The notes: generated by a model not told the origin, from the sequence alone. 64,000 nucleotides of DNA from Streptomyces sp. SDr-06 (GCF_003324565.1 NZ_QOLA01000002.1:620001-684000); one strand, 5' to 3'. Positions 45,310-54,757 are shown, counted from the stretch's first letter. Translations and numbers: made by a program.

Positions 45310-46026
45310 TCAGTCTTCGCCGAGGTAGGCCTTGCGGACGGATTCGTCGTGGAGGAGGTCTTGTCCTGTTCCGGAGAGGACGATTTTGCCGATTTCCATG
45401 ACGTGTCCTTGGTCGGCGAGGGAGAGCGCGGCTTGGGCGTTCTGTTCGACGAGGAGGATGGTGGTGCCTTGGGCTTTGAGTTCGCTGATGGTGGCCATGA
45501 TTTTCTGCATCATGATGGGGGAGAGGCCCATGGAGGGTTCGTCGAGCATGAGCAGTTTTGGCTGGGACATGAGGGCGCGGCCCATGGCGAGCATTTGTTG
45601 TTCGCCGCCGGAGAGGGTGCCTGCTGCTTGTTTGCGGCGTTCTCCGAGGATGGGGAAGAGGTCGTAGGCGCGCTGGATGTCTTTTTCGATGCCTGTTTTG
45701 TCGTCGCGGAGGTAGGCGCCGAGGCGGAGGTTGTCCTCGATGGTCATGCGGGGGAAGATGTGGCGGCCTTCGGGGGAGTGGGCCATTCCGAGGGCGACGA
45801 TTTTGTGTGCGGGGACGTTTTTGAGGGGTTTGCCGTCGAAGGTGATGGTTCCGGCGAGGGGTTCGAGGAGGCCGGAGAGGGTGCGCAGGGTGGTGGTCTT
45901 TCCGGCGCCATTGGTGCCGATGAGGGTGACGACTTGTCCTGCTTCGACGCTGAAGGAGATGCCTTTGACGGCTTCGATTTTGCCGTAGGCGACCCGGAGG
46001 TCCTCGACTTCGAGGAGTGCGGTCAC
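45310..46026 (-). CDS. livF: branched-chain amino-acid ABC transporter ATPase LivF
   Basis: This 238-residue ATPase has GTNGAGKTTTLRTL (Walker A), LSGGEQQMLAMGRAL (signature), LLMLDEPSMGLSP (Walker B) and LLVEQNAQ. It is the smaller of the two Liv ATPases and ends the operon. GTG 46026 overlaps the livG stop by GTGA. With LivG it powers import of branched-chain or other amino acids. Confidence 0.95.
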   Translation of the reverse strand: MTALLEVEDLRVAYGKIEAVKGISFSVEAGQVVTLIGTNGAGKTTTLRTLSGLLEPLAGTITFDGKPLKNVPAHKIVALGMAHSPEGRHIFPRMTIEDNLRLGAYLRDDKTGIEKDIQRAYDLFPILGERRKQAAGTLSGGEQQMLAMGRALMSQPKLLMLDEPSMGLSPIMMQKIMATISELKAQGTTILLVEQNAQAALSLADQGHVMEIGKIVLSGTGQDLLHDESVRKAYLGED

Positions 46027-46892
46027 GGGGTGTCTCCTTCGGTGCTGGTGGTGCTCTGCGCCGTTTCGGCGGCTTCTACTTCGGCGAGTTCTTCGTCTCC
46101 GGGGGCGCCTTCGAAGGGGGTGCCGAGGTAGGCGGCGATGACGCGTTCGTCGGCTTGGACGATGTCGGGGGTGCCTTCGACGAGTTTTTCGCCTTGGACG
46201 AGGACGGAGACGCGGTCGCAGAGGTTCATGATGAAGCGCATGTCGTGCTCGATGACGAGGACGGCGATGCCTTGGTCGCGGATGGCGAAGATGAGTTCTT
46301 CGGCGGCGCGGGTTTCTTGGGGGTTCATGCCGGCGGTGGGCTCGTCGAGGAGGAGGAGTCCGGGTTCGCTGGCGAGGGCGCGGGCGATTTCGAGCTTGCG
46401 TTGTTCGCCGTAGGGGAGGTTGCGGGAGAGGTGGTCCGCTTTTGCGGCGAGTCCGGTGAACTGGAGGAGTTCCATGGCTCGTTCGCGTGATGTTTCTTCG
46501 GCTTTTTTGAAGCCGGGGAGGCGGAGGAGTGCGGACCAGAGGCCTTCTTTGGTGCGGGTGTGGCGGCCGACGAGGACGTTTTCCAGGACGGTCATGTTGG
46601 GGAAGAGGCGGATGTTCTGGAAGGTGCGGGCGACGCCGGCTTGGGTGACGAGGTGGGGTTTGGGGGGGAGGGTGGTGCCTTTGTAGGTGACTTTGCCTTC
46701 GGTGGGGATGTAGAGGCCGGTGAGGCAGTTGAAGAAGGTGGTTTTGCCTGCGCCGTTGGGTCCGATGAGGCCGACGATTTCGCCGCTGTTGACGGTGAGG
46801 TCGACGTTGCGTACGGCGGTGAGTCCGCCGAATCGCATGGTGACGCCGCTGGCGTGGAGGACGGTGTTGGTCGTGGTGGTCATGCTGGTCAC
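46023..46892 (-). CDS. livG: branched-chain amino-acid ABC transporter ATPase LivG
   Basis: This 289-residue ATPase has GPNGAGKTTFFNCL, LPYGEQRKLEIARAL, LLLLDEPTAGMNP and VIEHDMRFIM, with the C-terminal ERVIAAYLG segment typical of LivG. GTG 46892 overlaps the livM stop; ATG 46883 is an alternative. Confidence 0.95.
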   Translation of the reverse strand: MTSMTTTTNTVLHASGVTMRFGGLTAVRNVDLTVNSGEIVGLIGPNGAGKTTFFNCLTGLYIPTEGKVTYKGTTLPPKPHLVTQAGVARTFQNIRLFPNMTVLENVLVGRHTRTKEGLWSALLRLPGFKKAEETSRERAMELLQFTGLAAKADHLSRNLPYGEQRKLEIARALASEPGLLLLDEPTAGMNPQETRAAEELIFAIRDQGIAVLVIEHDMRFIMNLCDRVSVLVQGEKLVEGTPDIVQADERVIAAYLGTPFEGAPGDEELAEVEAAETAQSTTSTEGDTP

Positions 46893-48691
46893 GCCCCCGC
46901 CTTGGTGACGCCGACGGGTGTGTCGGTGAGGGTGGTGTCGGGTACGTCGAGTTGGCCGGTTTCGTGGAATTCGAGCTTTTTCCTGCGGTCGGCGACGATG
47001 CCTTCGGGGCGCAGGCGCATGAGGACGATGAGGGCGACTCCGAAGAGGAGGAGCTGGTAGTCCTGCATGAATTGGAGTTTGGCCGGGATGAGGTAGAGCA
47101 GGGATGCGCCGATGAGGGGTCCGCTCATGGTTCCCATGCCGCCGAGGATGACGGCGGCGAGGAGGAAGGCGGAGTTGGGGGGTACGGAGCCGGCGAATTG
47201 GTACTGCTCGGGGGTGACGGTGCTGGTGAGGTGGCCTTGGACGGTTCCGGCGAGTCCGGCGAGGGTGGCGCCGAGTGCGAAGGCGATGAGTTTGACGCGG
47301 AAGCCGTTGATGCCCATGGCGGTGGCGGCGGTTTCGTCTTCGCGGATGGCGACCCAGGCGCGGCCGATGCGGCTGTCGGCGCTGCGGCGGAAGACGGTGA
47401 CGACGACGAGGGTGACGAGGAGCATCAGGAGGTAGTAGTTGCCGGGTTTGCCGAGGGTGAAGCCGGCGACGTCGTGGCTGATGCCGAGGTCGTATCCGAA
47501 GATGGTGATGTCGGGGATGGCGGGGATGCCTCGGGAGCCGTTGGTGACGTTGGGTCCGCTGTTCCCGTTGAGGTTGTTCATGGTGATGCGGAAGATTTCG
47601 CCGAAGCCGAGGGTGACGATGGCGAGGTAGTCGCCGCGTAGGCGCAGGGTGGGGGCGCCGATGAGGACGCCGAAGATGAGGGATGCGCCGGCGCCGACGA
47701 GGATGGCGGCCCAGAAGGGGAAGTGGACGCCGAGGCTGGAGGTGCTTGCGCCGGAGACGAGGGCTGCGGCGTAGGCGCCGACGCCGAGGAAGGCGACGTA
47801 GCCGAGGTCGAGGAGTCCGGCGAGGCCGACGACGACGTTGAGGCCGAGGGCGACGGTGGCGAAGATGAGGATGTTGGCGCCGATGAGGGCGTATTCGTCG
47901 CTGTTCTGGGTGAAGGGGAAGCAGATGGCGGCGACGAAGGCGGCGCTGAGGGTGACGGTGCGGTGTTGTGCGGTGAGTGCGGAGAGGCGGGCGAGGAGGC
48001 CTGCTTGGGTGATGGCGGCGAAGGTGAAGGCGGCGGTGATGAGGAAGCCGATGAAGAGTTCGGTGTATTCGGTGTCGATGCCGTAGGCGAAGACGTAGAG
48101 GCCGATGGCGAAGGCGGCGACGATGATGAGGATGCCGGCCCAGTCGGGGATGTTTTTTGCGGGGCGGGGGCTGGGGGCGGCGAGGGTGTGGCGGAGTCGT
48201 TGCCAGGGGTTGTCGCCGGTGGTGTCGGTGCCGGGGGTGTCGCCGGGGAGTGCGAAGGCGGCGATGGTGGCGATGAGGGCGCCGGTGCCGGAGATGTAGG
48301 CGCCGGGTTCGAGGTTGACGATGCCGCCGAGTTCGCTGGAGATGGCGCCGAGGGTGTAACCGGTGGTGCCGAGGGTGGCGAGGGTGAGGAGGCGCAGGGG
48401 TGCGTTGGTGCCGGCGGGGGTGAGCCAGCGCAGTCCTTGGATGCCGTAGGAGGAGAGGGCGAAGAGGATGGTGAGGGCTGCGGTGGTGAGGGTGAGGAGT
48501 TGGAGGCCGCCGGGGTAGCCGTCGACGGTGAGGTCGCCGGGGAAGTCGCTGGTCCAGGTCCAGGCCATGAAGGTGCCGATGAGGGCGATGGCGGCGCCGG
48601 CGGTGACGGTGTGCCGGGCGAGGCTGGTGGGCAGCGGGATGAGCGGGGTGCCGCTGTCGCGGTGGGTGGTGTTGGTGGTCATGGTGATCAC
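46889..48691 (-). CDS. livM: branched-chain amino-acid ABC transporter permease LivM
   Basis: This 600-residue permease has the LivM core in its C-terminal half (ALGLNVVVGLAGLLDLGYVAFLG, RLRGDYLAIVTLGFGEI, RIGRAWVAIREDETAATAMG). The first 250 residues add several membrane segments before the core, making it longer than the Escherichia coli protein. GTG 48691 overlaps the livH stop by GTGA; the frame is open far upstream but is non-coding there. It pairs with LivH in the membrane. Confidence 0.93.
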   Translation of the reverse strand: MITMTTNTTHRDSGTPLIPLPTSLARHTVTAGAAIALIGTFMAWTWTSDFPGDLTVDGYPGGLQLLTLTTAALTILFALSSYGIQGLRWLTPAGTNAPLRLLTLATLGTTGYTLGAISSELGGIVNLEPGAYISGTGALIATIAAFALPGDTPGTDTTGDNPWQRLRHTLAAPSPRPAKNIPDWAGILIIVAAFAIGLYVFAYGIDTEYTELFIGFLITAAFTFAAITQAGLLARLSALTAQHRTVTLSAAFVAAICFPFTQNSDEYALIGANILIFATVALGLNVVVGLAGLLDLGYVAFLGVGAYAAALVSGASTSSLGVHFPFWAAILVGAGASLIFGVLIGAPTLRLRGDYLAIVTLGFGEIFRITMNNLNGNSGPNVTNGSRGIPAIPDITIFGYDLGISHDVAGFTLGKPGNYYLLMLLVTLVVVTVFRRSADSRIGRAWVAIREDETAATAMGINGFRVKLIAFALGATLAGLAGTVQGHLTSTVTPEQYQFAGSVPPNSAFLLAAVILGGMGTMSGPLIGASLLYLIPAKLQFMQDYQLLLFGVALIVLMRLRPEGIVADRRKKLEFHETGQLDVPDTTLTDTPVGVTKAGA

Positions 48692-49617
48692 GCCCTGTCC
48701 GCGACGCGTTCGCCGAGGAGGCCTTGGGGTCGCACGAGGAGGACGACGATGAGGAGGACGAAGGCCCATACGTCCTTCCAGGCGCCGCCGCCGAAGAGTT
48801 CCATGCTGGGGATGTTGCCGATGTAGCCGACGGCGAGGGATTCGGCGAGGCCGAGGACGATGCCGCCGAGCATGGCTCCGTAGATGTTGCCGATGCCGCC
48901 GAGGACGGCTGCGGTGAAGGCTTTGAGGCCCATGATGAAGCCCATGCGGAAGCCGACTTGACCGTTGTGGAGGCCGTAGCCGACGGCTGCGACGGCTGCG
49001 AACGCGGCGCCGATGGCGAAGGCCATGACGATGATGCGGTCGGTGTTGATGCCCATGAGTTTGGCGGTGTCGGGGTCTTGGGCGGTGGCTTGCATGCCGC
49101 GGCCGGTGCGGGTTTTGGTGACGTAGAACCCGAGGGCGATCATGCAGAGGGGGGCGGCGATGAGGATGAAGAGGTCGCCGCGTTGGACGTTGGCGCCGAG
49201 GATGTGGAAGGGGCTGCCGTCGAATTGGGGGAAGGAGCGGTCCTTCTTGGCGTCGGGGTACCACTTCCATACGGCTTGTTGGAGGGCGAGGGAGAGGCCG
49301 ATCGCGGTGATGAGGGGGGCCAGTCGCGGGGCGTTGCGCAGGGGCCGGTAGGCGAAGCGTTCGGCTGCGGTGGCGACGAGGACGGAGATGATGACTCCGC
49401 CGATGATCATGAGGGGGATGGCGGCGAGGAGTGAGAAGCCGGTGGGGAGTGCGAGGAAGACGGTGAGAGCCCCGAAGCCCCCGACCATGAATATCTCGCC
49501 GTGGGCGAAGTTGATGAGCTGGACAATGCCGTAGACCATCGTGTAGCCGATCGCGATCAGTCCGTACATCGCGCCGAGGATGAGTCCATTGGCCAGCTGT
49601 TGCGGCAGTTCGTGCAC
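48688..49617 (-). CDS. livH: branched-chain amino-acid ABC transporter permease LivH
   Basis: This 309-residue membrane protein has about eight hydrophobic segments and the family motifs LANGLILGAMYGLIAIGYTMVY, NFAHGEIFMVG and GLKAFTAAVLGGIGNIYGA. GTG 49617 follows GGAGG. It begins 98 bp after livK, across a hairpin. Confidence 0.95.
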   Translation of the reverse strand: MHELPQQLANGLILGAMYGLIAIGYTMVYGIVQLINFAHGEIFMVGGFGALTVFLALPTGFSLLAAIPLMIIGGVIISVLVATAAERFAYRPLRNAPRLAPLITAIGLSLALQQAVWKWYPDAKKDRSFPQFDGSPFHILGANVQRGDLFILIAAPLCMIALGFYVTKTRTGRGMQATAQDPDTAKLMGINTDRIIVMAFAIGAAFAAVAAVGYGLHNGQVGFRMGFIMGLKAFTAAVLGGIGNIYGAMLGGIVLGLAESLAVGYIGNIPSMELFGGGAWKDVWAFVLLIVVLLVRPQGLLGERVADRA

Positions 49618-49650
49618 CGCGGGGCCTCCGTGAAGTGATCGGATATGGCG

Positions 49651-49683
49651 CCGCGCGGGAGCGCTGGTGGCGCTCCCGCGCGG
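49651..49683. terminator. intercistronic hairpin between livK and livH
   Basis: CCGCGCGGGAGCG (49651-49663) pairs exactly with CGCTCCCGCGCGG (49671-49683) around a seven-base loop. On the minus strand no U-tract follows, so it more probably stabilises the livK message or lowers read-through than ends the operon. Confidence 0.7.
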
Positions 49684-49715
49684 TCCTTTTCAGTGCTGGG
49701 GCGGGATTCGCCGGG

Positions 49716-50945
49716 TTACGGCTTGTAGGCCTCGCTGAGCTCGGGCTTCCAGGCGCCGTCGGTGACCTTGTAGGCGGTCATCATGGTGTTGGTGGTGTCG
49801 CCGTACTGGTCGAAGGAGACGGGGCCGGTGACGCCGTCGAACTTGACCTTGCCGACGGCGTCGAGGACCTTGGCGCGCAGGTCGCCGCTGGGGACCTTGC
49901 CGTTGTTGGCGGCGACGACGTCCTTGACGGCTTCGATGATGGCCCAGGTGGCGTCGTAGGTGCCGCCCCCGTAGGCCTCGTAGGCGTCCTTGTAGCCGGC
50001 TGCCTTGTAGTTGGCGATGAAGCTCTTGGCGGAGTCGAGTTGTTCGACGGGCTTGCCGACGGAGGTGGCGAGGTCGCCGCTGGCCTTCTTGTTGAGCTTG
50101 ATGAAGTCGGCGCTGTAGATGCCGTCGCCGCCCATGAGCGGGATGTTGGTGCCGCTGTCCTTGAGCTGCTGGCTGAGGGGGCCGGCGGCGGGGTATTCGC
50201 CGCCGTAGTAGAGGGCCTTGGCTCCGGTGCTCTTGACCTTGGCGACGATGGCGTTGAAGTCGCGGTCGTCGGGGTTGACGTGGTCGCTTCCGACGATCTT
50301 GCCGCCGAGCTTGGTGAAGGTGTCCTTGAAGGACGCGGCGAGGCCGGCGCCGTAGGTCTTCTGGTCGTCGATGAGGTAGACCGAGTCGAGCTTGGCGTTG
50401 TTGAACAGGTACTTGGCGGCGAAGGCGCCCTGGACCTGGTCGGTGGTGGCGGTGCGGAAGAAGGTCTTGTAGGGGCGGACCTTGTTTCCGGTCTTCCAGC
50501 CGTCGCCCTGGGTCAGTTCGGTGCCGGTGTTGGCGGGGGAGATCTGGGTGAGGCCGGCGTCGTTGAGCGGTTTCTGCATGGACTGCGAGACGCTGGAGTT
50601 CAGGGGGCCGACGACGCCGACGACGGTCTTGTCGCCGATGAACTTGGTGGCGTTCTGCTGGCCGACGGACGGCTGGGCCTGGTCGTCGAGGGGCTGGGTC
50701 TTGAACTCGACGCCGGGGACGAGGTTCTGCTTGTTCGCCGTCTGGGCGGCGAGGTCGGCGGAGTTCTTGATGCCCAGGCCGAGGGCGGACAGGTCACCCG
50801 TGAGGGGTGCGTCGACGCCTATGACGACGGTCTGCTTCTTGCCGCTGCTGGTGTCGCCGCCTTTGTCGCGCGAACCGCAGGCGGTGAGTGTGAGTGCGCC
50901 TGTGGTGAGCACTGTGGTGAGGATGAGCAAGGAACGGTGTCGCAC
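49716..50945 (-). CDS. livK: branched-chain amino-acid substrate-binding lipoprotein LivK
   Basis: This 409-residue periplasmic-binding-type protein has a lipoprotein signal (LTTGALTLTACGS) and the type I fold with VVIGVDAPLTGDLSALGLG, VVGVVGPLNSSVSQSM and GGTYDATWAIIEAV. It delivers ligand to LivHM. GTG 50945 follows AAAGGACC. It is the first gene of livKHMGF and follows a 396-bp non-coding region. Confidence 0.95.
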   Translation of the reverse strand: MRHRSLLILTTVLTTGALTLTACGSRDKGGDTSSGKKQTVVIGVDAPLTGDLSALGLGIKNSADLAAQTANKQNLVPGVEFKTQPLDDQAQPSVGQQNATKFIGDKTVVGVVGPLNSSVSQSMQKPLNDAGLTQISPANTGTELTQGDGWKTGNKVRPYKTFFRTATTDQVQGAFAAKYLFNNAKLDSVYLIDDQKTYGAGLAASFKDTFTKLGGKIVGSDHVNPDDRDFNAIVAKVKSTGAKALYYGGEYPAAGPLSQQLKDSGTNIPLMGGDGIYSADFIKLNKKASGDLATSVGKPVEQLDSAKSFIANYKAAGYKDAYEAYGGGTYDATWAIIEAVKDVVAANNGKVPSGDLRAKVLDAVGKVKFDGVTGPVSFDQYGDTTNTMMTAYKVTDGAWKPELSEAYKP

Positions 50946-51341
50946 GATGGGTCCTTTCCCTGGCGCGGCCTCCTCGTATGCGAGGTGCCGTGTCGGTCGC
51001 CGGGGCGTACTGGGGGGTAGGTGTCGTGTAGCAGTCGCACCCGGCGGCGCGGTGACTGGCCGTGACTCTAAGCGCAGCTGAGGGGGGTGGGGAGCGGCCG
51101 GGACAGGATGTGACTTTCTTGTTATGCCAAGGCCAAACCTTGGCGGTGCAGGGCGGACAATTTGTACATTTCAGTACAGGGCGATTTCTCGCATGGTGAG
51201 AACGCCCAGTTCTGCTAAGGGGCTTGAGGGGATCATGGTGCTGACAGGCCCCGGAGCGTCCGGATGTCGGGCAGTGGCCGGGAGAGCGCTGAGAGGTGGC
51301 TGGAATTCGCCCACGGCGCCTCCGGCGTTGATTACGCAGCG
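50946..51341. other. 396-bp non-coding region upstream of livK
   Basis: No gene is supported. It contains GCCAAGG-CCAAA-CCTTGGC (51126-51144) and TGTAC-N6-GTACA (51163-51178), both exact dyads in a locally A+T-richer stretch. It should hold the livK promoter and may regulate it. Confidence 0.55.
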
Positions 51342-51794
51342 TTATGCCGATCCGGACGGGGTGGGCTGCTTCGTCTGGGCCCAAGGGTCCGTCGTCGGGG
51401 GCCCGTTGCGGTAGCGCTCGGCGCAACCGCGCCGCGCCCGCTCGTCGATGACCCGGTCGCCGGCGGCCGCGCCGTGGGCCGCGCGCTCGGTGCGGGCCGC
51501 GCTCAGCGCCGCCAGGAGGATCTCGTTCTGCCCGTCGGACAGGCCCTTCTCCTGGTAGTCCAGGCCCGCGCCCTGCCCCGCGTCGAGCTCCTGCCGCGCC
51601 CAGTACGTGATCAGGTGGACGCAGAGCTGCTCGGGCGAAGTGGCCTGTGGGGAGGGCGAGTTGGGGCCCGAGGCGGTGAGGGTCGCGGTGCCCGCGGGTT
51701 CGGAGTGTCCGGTGGTGCAGCCGCCGAGCAGTGACGCGGCGGCGAGCGCGCCCGCCAGGGCGAGGGGAATCCGCGGTCGTCCTGGGGGTCTCAT
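51342..51794 (-). CDS. small lipoprotein of unknown function
   Basis: This 150-residue protein has a lipoprotein signal with lipobox LLGGC at about residue 26, a Ser/Thr/Pro-rich linker, and a small helical domain (QLCVHLITYWARQELDAG, EILLAALSAARTERAAHG). I do not recognise the family. It is transcribed in the same direction as the liv genes but is separated from livK by about 400 bp. Confidence 0.75.
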   Translation of the reverse strand: MRPPGRPRIPLALAGALAAASLLGGCTTGHSEPAGTATLTASGPNSPSPQATSPEQLCVHLITYWARQELDAGQGAGLDYQEKGLSDGQNEILLAALSAARTERAAHGAAAGDRVIDERARRGCAERYRNGPPTTDPWAQTKQPTPSGSA

Positions 51795-51908
51795 GACTCG
51801 ACGTTAGGGTGCGGGCCCGCACGTGACAATGGCCGGTGAGTCGTCAACTCACCGGCCGGAAAACGGACTTGACCCGTCCGTGCGGTGTCGGGGGAGGGGC
51901 CCGGCGGG

Positions 51909-52376
51909 TCAGCCCTTGAGGCCCTCGGCGTCGCGCAGCAGGCAGGTCAGACGGGCCGTGCAGACCCGCTTGTCGTGCTCGTCGGTGATGACGATCTCGT
52001 ACGTCGCCGTCGAGCGCCCGCGGTGCACGGGGGTGGCGACGCCGGTGACCAGGCCGCTGCGCACCCCGCGGTGGTGGGTGCAGTTCAGGTCGACGCCGAC
52101 GGCGATCTTGGTGCTGCCGCCGTGCAGCATCGAGCCGACCGAGCCGAGCGTCTCGGCCAGGACCGCGGAGGCGCCGCCGTGCAGCAGCCCGTAGGGCTGG
52201 GTGTTGCCCTCGACGGGCATGGTGCCCACGACCCGCTCGGCCGAGGCCTCCACGATCTGCACGCCCATGCGGTCGCCCAGGTGTCCGGCGGAGAACATCG
52301 CGGGCAGGTCGACGCCGAGGGCCGCGTACTCGTCGACGACTTCCTGCGGGAACTTCACGCTGCTCTGCTCGCCCAT
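51909..52376 (-). CDS. hotdog-fold thioesterase (PaaI/YdiI type)
   Basis: This 155-residue hotdog thioesterase carries the family motif GNTQPYGLLHGGASAVLAETLG, with His-Gly-Gly and the downstream acidic catalytic residue, and VDLNCTHHRGVRSG. Such enzymes hydrolyse aryl- or acyl-CoA, for example DHNA-CoA in menaquinone synthesis. The substrate cannot be fixed here. Confidence 0.88.
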   Translation of the reverse strand: MGEQSSVKFPQEVVDEYAALGVDLPAMFSAGHLGDRMGVQIVEASAERVVGTMPVEGNTQPYGLLHGGASAVLAETLGSVGSMLHGGSTKIAVGVDLNCTHHRGVRSGLVTGVATPVHRGRSTATYEIVITDEHDKRVCTARLTCLLRDAEGLKG

Positions 52377-52462
52377 GGGCTCCGGCTCCGTTCATCTGCG
52401 GTCACTGTGCTGTGTCCGCACCGTCATACCAGATGCCTGAGCGAACGCTTAGGACCCAGCTC

Positions 52463-54757
52463 TCATTCCCGTACCCCGCCCCGCGCATCCGTCGGCTCGA
52501 AGCGCACCACGACCGACTTGCTGGCCGGGGTGTTGCTGACGTCGGCCGTCGCGCCCAGCGGCACCAGGACGTTGGTCTCGGGGTAGTAGGCGGCCGCGCA
52601 GCCGCGCGCCGTCGGGTAGTGCACGACGCGGAAGCCGGGCGCGCGGCGCTCCACGCCGTCCTTCCACTCGCTGACCAGATCCGTGTACGAGCCGTCGGCC
52701 AGGCCGAGTTCGCGGGCGTCGTCCGGGTTGACCAGGACGATGCGGCGGCCGCCCTTGATGCCGCGGTAGCGGTCGTCGAGGCCGTAGATGGTGGTGTTGT
52801 ACTGGTCGTGCGAGCGCAGGGTCTGGAGCAGCAGCCGGCCCTCGGGCAGCTCGGGGAACTCGACGGGGGCGGCCGTGAAGTTGGCCTTCCCGGTGGCGGT
52901 GGGGAAGCGGCGCTCGTCGCGCGGGGCGTGCGCCAGCTGGAAGCCGCCGGAGCGGGCGACCTTGGCGTTGAAGTCCTCGAAGCCGGGCACGACGCGGGCG
53001 ATGCGGTCGCGGATGGCGGCGTAGTCCTGCTCGAACGCGGTCCAGTCGACCGCCGACCTGGCGCCGAGGGTCGCCCGGGCCATGCGGGCGACGATGGCGG
53101 GCTCGGACAGCAGGTGGGGACCGGCGGGGGTGAGGTTGCCGCGGGAGGCGTGCACCATGCCCATCGAGTCCTCGACCGTCACGAACTGGCGGCCGCTCTT
53201 CTGCACGTCCTTGTCGGTTCGGCCCAGGGTGGGCAGGATCAGGGCGCGCCGGCCGGTCACCGCGTGCGAGCGGTTGAGCTTGGTGGAGACGTGCACGGTG
53301 AGCGAGGCCCGGCGCATGGCGGCCTCGGTGACCTCGGTGTCGGGGGTGGCGCCCACGAAGTTGCCGCCCATCGCGAAGAACACCTTGGCCCTGCCGTCGC
53401 GCAGCGCCTCGATGGACCGTACGACGTCGTAGCCGTGGTGGCGGGGCGGGGCGAAGCCGAACTCCTTCTCCAGGGCGTCGAGGAAGGCGGGCGCGGGCCG
53501 CTCGAAGATGCCCATGGTGCGGTCGCCCTGCACGTTGGAGTGGCCGCGGACCGGGCAGACACCGGCGCCGGGGCGGCCGATGTTGCCGCGCAGCAGCAGG
53601 AAGTTGACGACTTCGCGGATAGTGGGCACGGCGTGCTTGTGCTGGGTCAGGCCCATCGCCCAGCACACGATGGTGCGCTGGGAGGCGAGGACCAGGGACA
53701 GGGCCTGCTCGATCTCGGTGCGGCTCAGGCCGGTCGCGGCCAGGGTGCGCTCCCAGTCCGCCTCGCGGGCCGCCGCCTTGAACTCCTCGAATCCGTGGGT
53801 GTGTTCGCGGACGAACAGCTCGTCGACGGCGCCCTCGGTCTCCAGGATCAGCTTGTTGAGGAGGCGGAAGAGGGCCTGGTCGCCGCCGATGCGGATCTGC
53901 AGGAACAGGTCGGTGAGGGCGGCGCCCTTGATCATGCCCTGCGGGGTCTGCGGGTTCTTGAACTTCTCAAGTCCCGCCTCGGGCAGCGGATTCACCGAGA
54001 TGATCTTCGCTCCGGCGGCCTTCGCCTTCTCCAGGGCGGACAGCATCCGGGGGTGGTTGGTGCCCGGGTTCTGCCCGGCCACCACGATCAGGTCGGCCTG
54101 GTGGAGGTCCTCCAGGGAGACGCTGCCCTTGCCGACGCCGAGGGTCTCCGTCAGGGCCGAACCGGACGACTCGTGGCACATGTTGGAGCAGTCGGGCAGG
54201 TTGTTGGTGCCGAACTCGCGGGCGAAGAGCTGGAGCAGGAACGCCGCCTCGTTGCTGGTGCGCCCCGAGGTGTAGAAGAGGGCCTCGTCGGGCGAGCCGA
54301 GCGCGTTGAGCTCCTCGGCGATGATCTCGAAGGCGCGCTCCCAGGTGACCGCCTCGTACCGCTCGGCTCCCTCGGGCAGGTACATCGGCTGGGTGATGCG
54401 GCCCTGCTGGCCCAGCCAGTACCCGCTGCGGGTGGCGAGGTCGGCCAGCGGGTGCGCGGCGAAGAAGTCGGGGGTGACCCGGCGCAGCGTGGCCTCCTCG
54501 GCGACGGCCTTCGCCCCGTTCTCGCAGAACTCCGCCGTGTGCCGCTTGTCGCCCTCCGGCCAGGCGCAGCCGGGGCAGTCGAAGCCGTCCTTCTGGTTGA
54601 CCTTCAGCAGGGTCTGCGCGGTGCGCCGCAGGCCCATCTGCTGCTGGGCCATGAGCAGGGTGTGGCCGATGGCGGGGAGGCCGGCCGCGGCGTGCTTGGG
54701 CGCGGCGACCTGCGGCGCGTCCTGGACCGGATCACCTGCGGGCGGCTTGCTGGCCAT
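52463..54757 (-). CDS. FdhF/YdeP-family molybdopterin oxidoreductase
   Basis: This 764-residue enzyme belongs to the molybdopterin-guanine-dinucleotide oxidoreductases of the FdhF/YdeP branch. Visible parts are DCPGCAWPEG near residue 45, LPDCSNMCHESSG with Cys where formate dehydrogenase H has selenocysteine, GQNPGTNHPRMLSALEKAKA, RGNIGRPGAGVCPVRGHSN and a C-terminal molydop-binding domain (PDDARELGLADG). In Escherichia coli YdeP contributes to acid resistance; the reaction is not established. ATG 54757 follows AAGGGGAG. It is divergent from polA with 134 bp between. Confidence 0.9.
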   Translation of the reverse strand: MASKPPAGDPVQDAPQVAAPKHAAAGLPAIGHTLLMAQQQMGLRRTAQTLLKVNQKDGFDCPGCAWPEGDKRHTAEFCENGAKAVAEEATLRRVTPDFFAAHPLADLATRSGYWLGQQGRITQPMYLPEGAERYEAVTWERAFEIIAEELNALGSPDEALFYTSGRTSNEAAFLLQLFAREFGTNNLPDCSNMCHESSGSALTETLGVGKGSVSLEDLHQADLIVVAGQNPGTNHPRMLSALEKAKAAGAKIISVNPLPEAGLEKFKNPQTPQGMIKGAALTDLFLQIRIGGDQALFRLLNKLILETEGAVDELFVREHTHGFEEFKAAAREADWERTLAATGLSRTEIEQALSLVLASQRTIVCWAMGLTQHKHAVPTIREVVNFLLLRGNIGRPGAGVCPVRGHSNVQGDRTMGIFERPAPAFLDALEKEFGFAPPRHHGYDVVRSIEALRDGRAKVFFAMGGNFVGATPDTEVTEAAMRRASLTVHVSTKLNRSHAVTGRRALILPTLGRTDKDVQKSGRQFVTVEDSMGMVHASRGNLTPAGPHLLSEPAIVARMARATLGARSAVDWTAFEQDYAAIRDRIARVVPGFEDFNAKVARSGGFQLAHAPRDERRFPTATGKANFTAAPVEFPELPEGRLLLQTLRSHDQYNTTIYGLDDRYRGIKGGRRIVLVNPDDARELGLADGSYTDLVSEWKDGVERRAPGFRVVHYPTARGCAAAYYPETNVLVPLGATADVSNTPASKSVVVRFEPTDARGGVRE

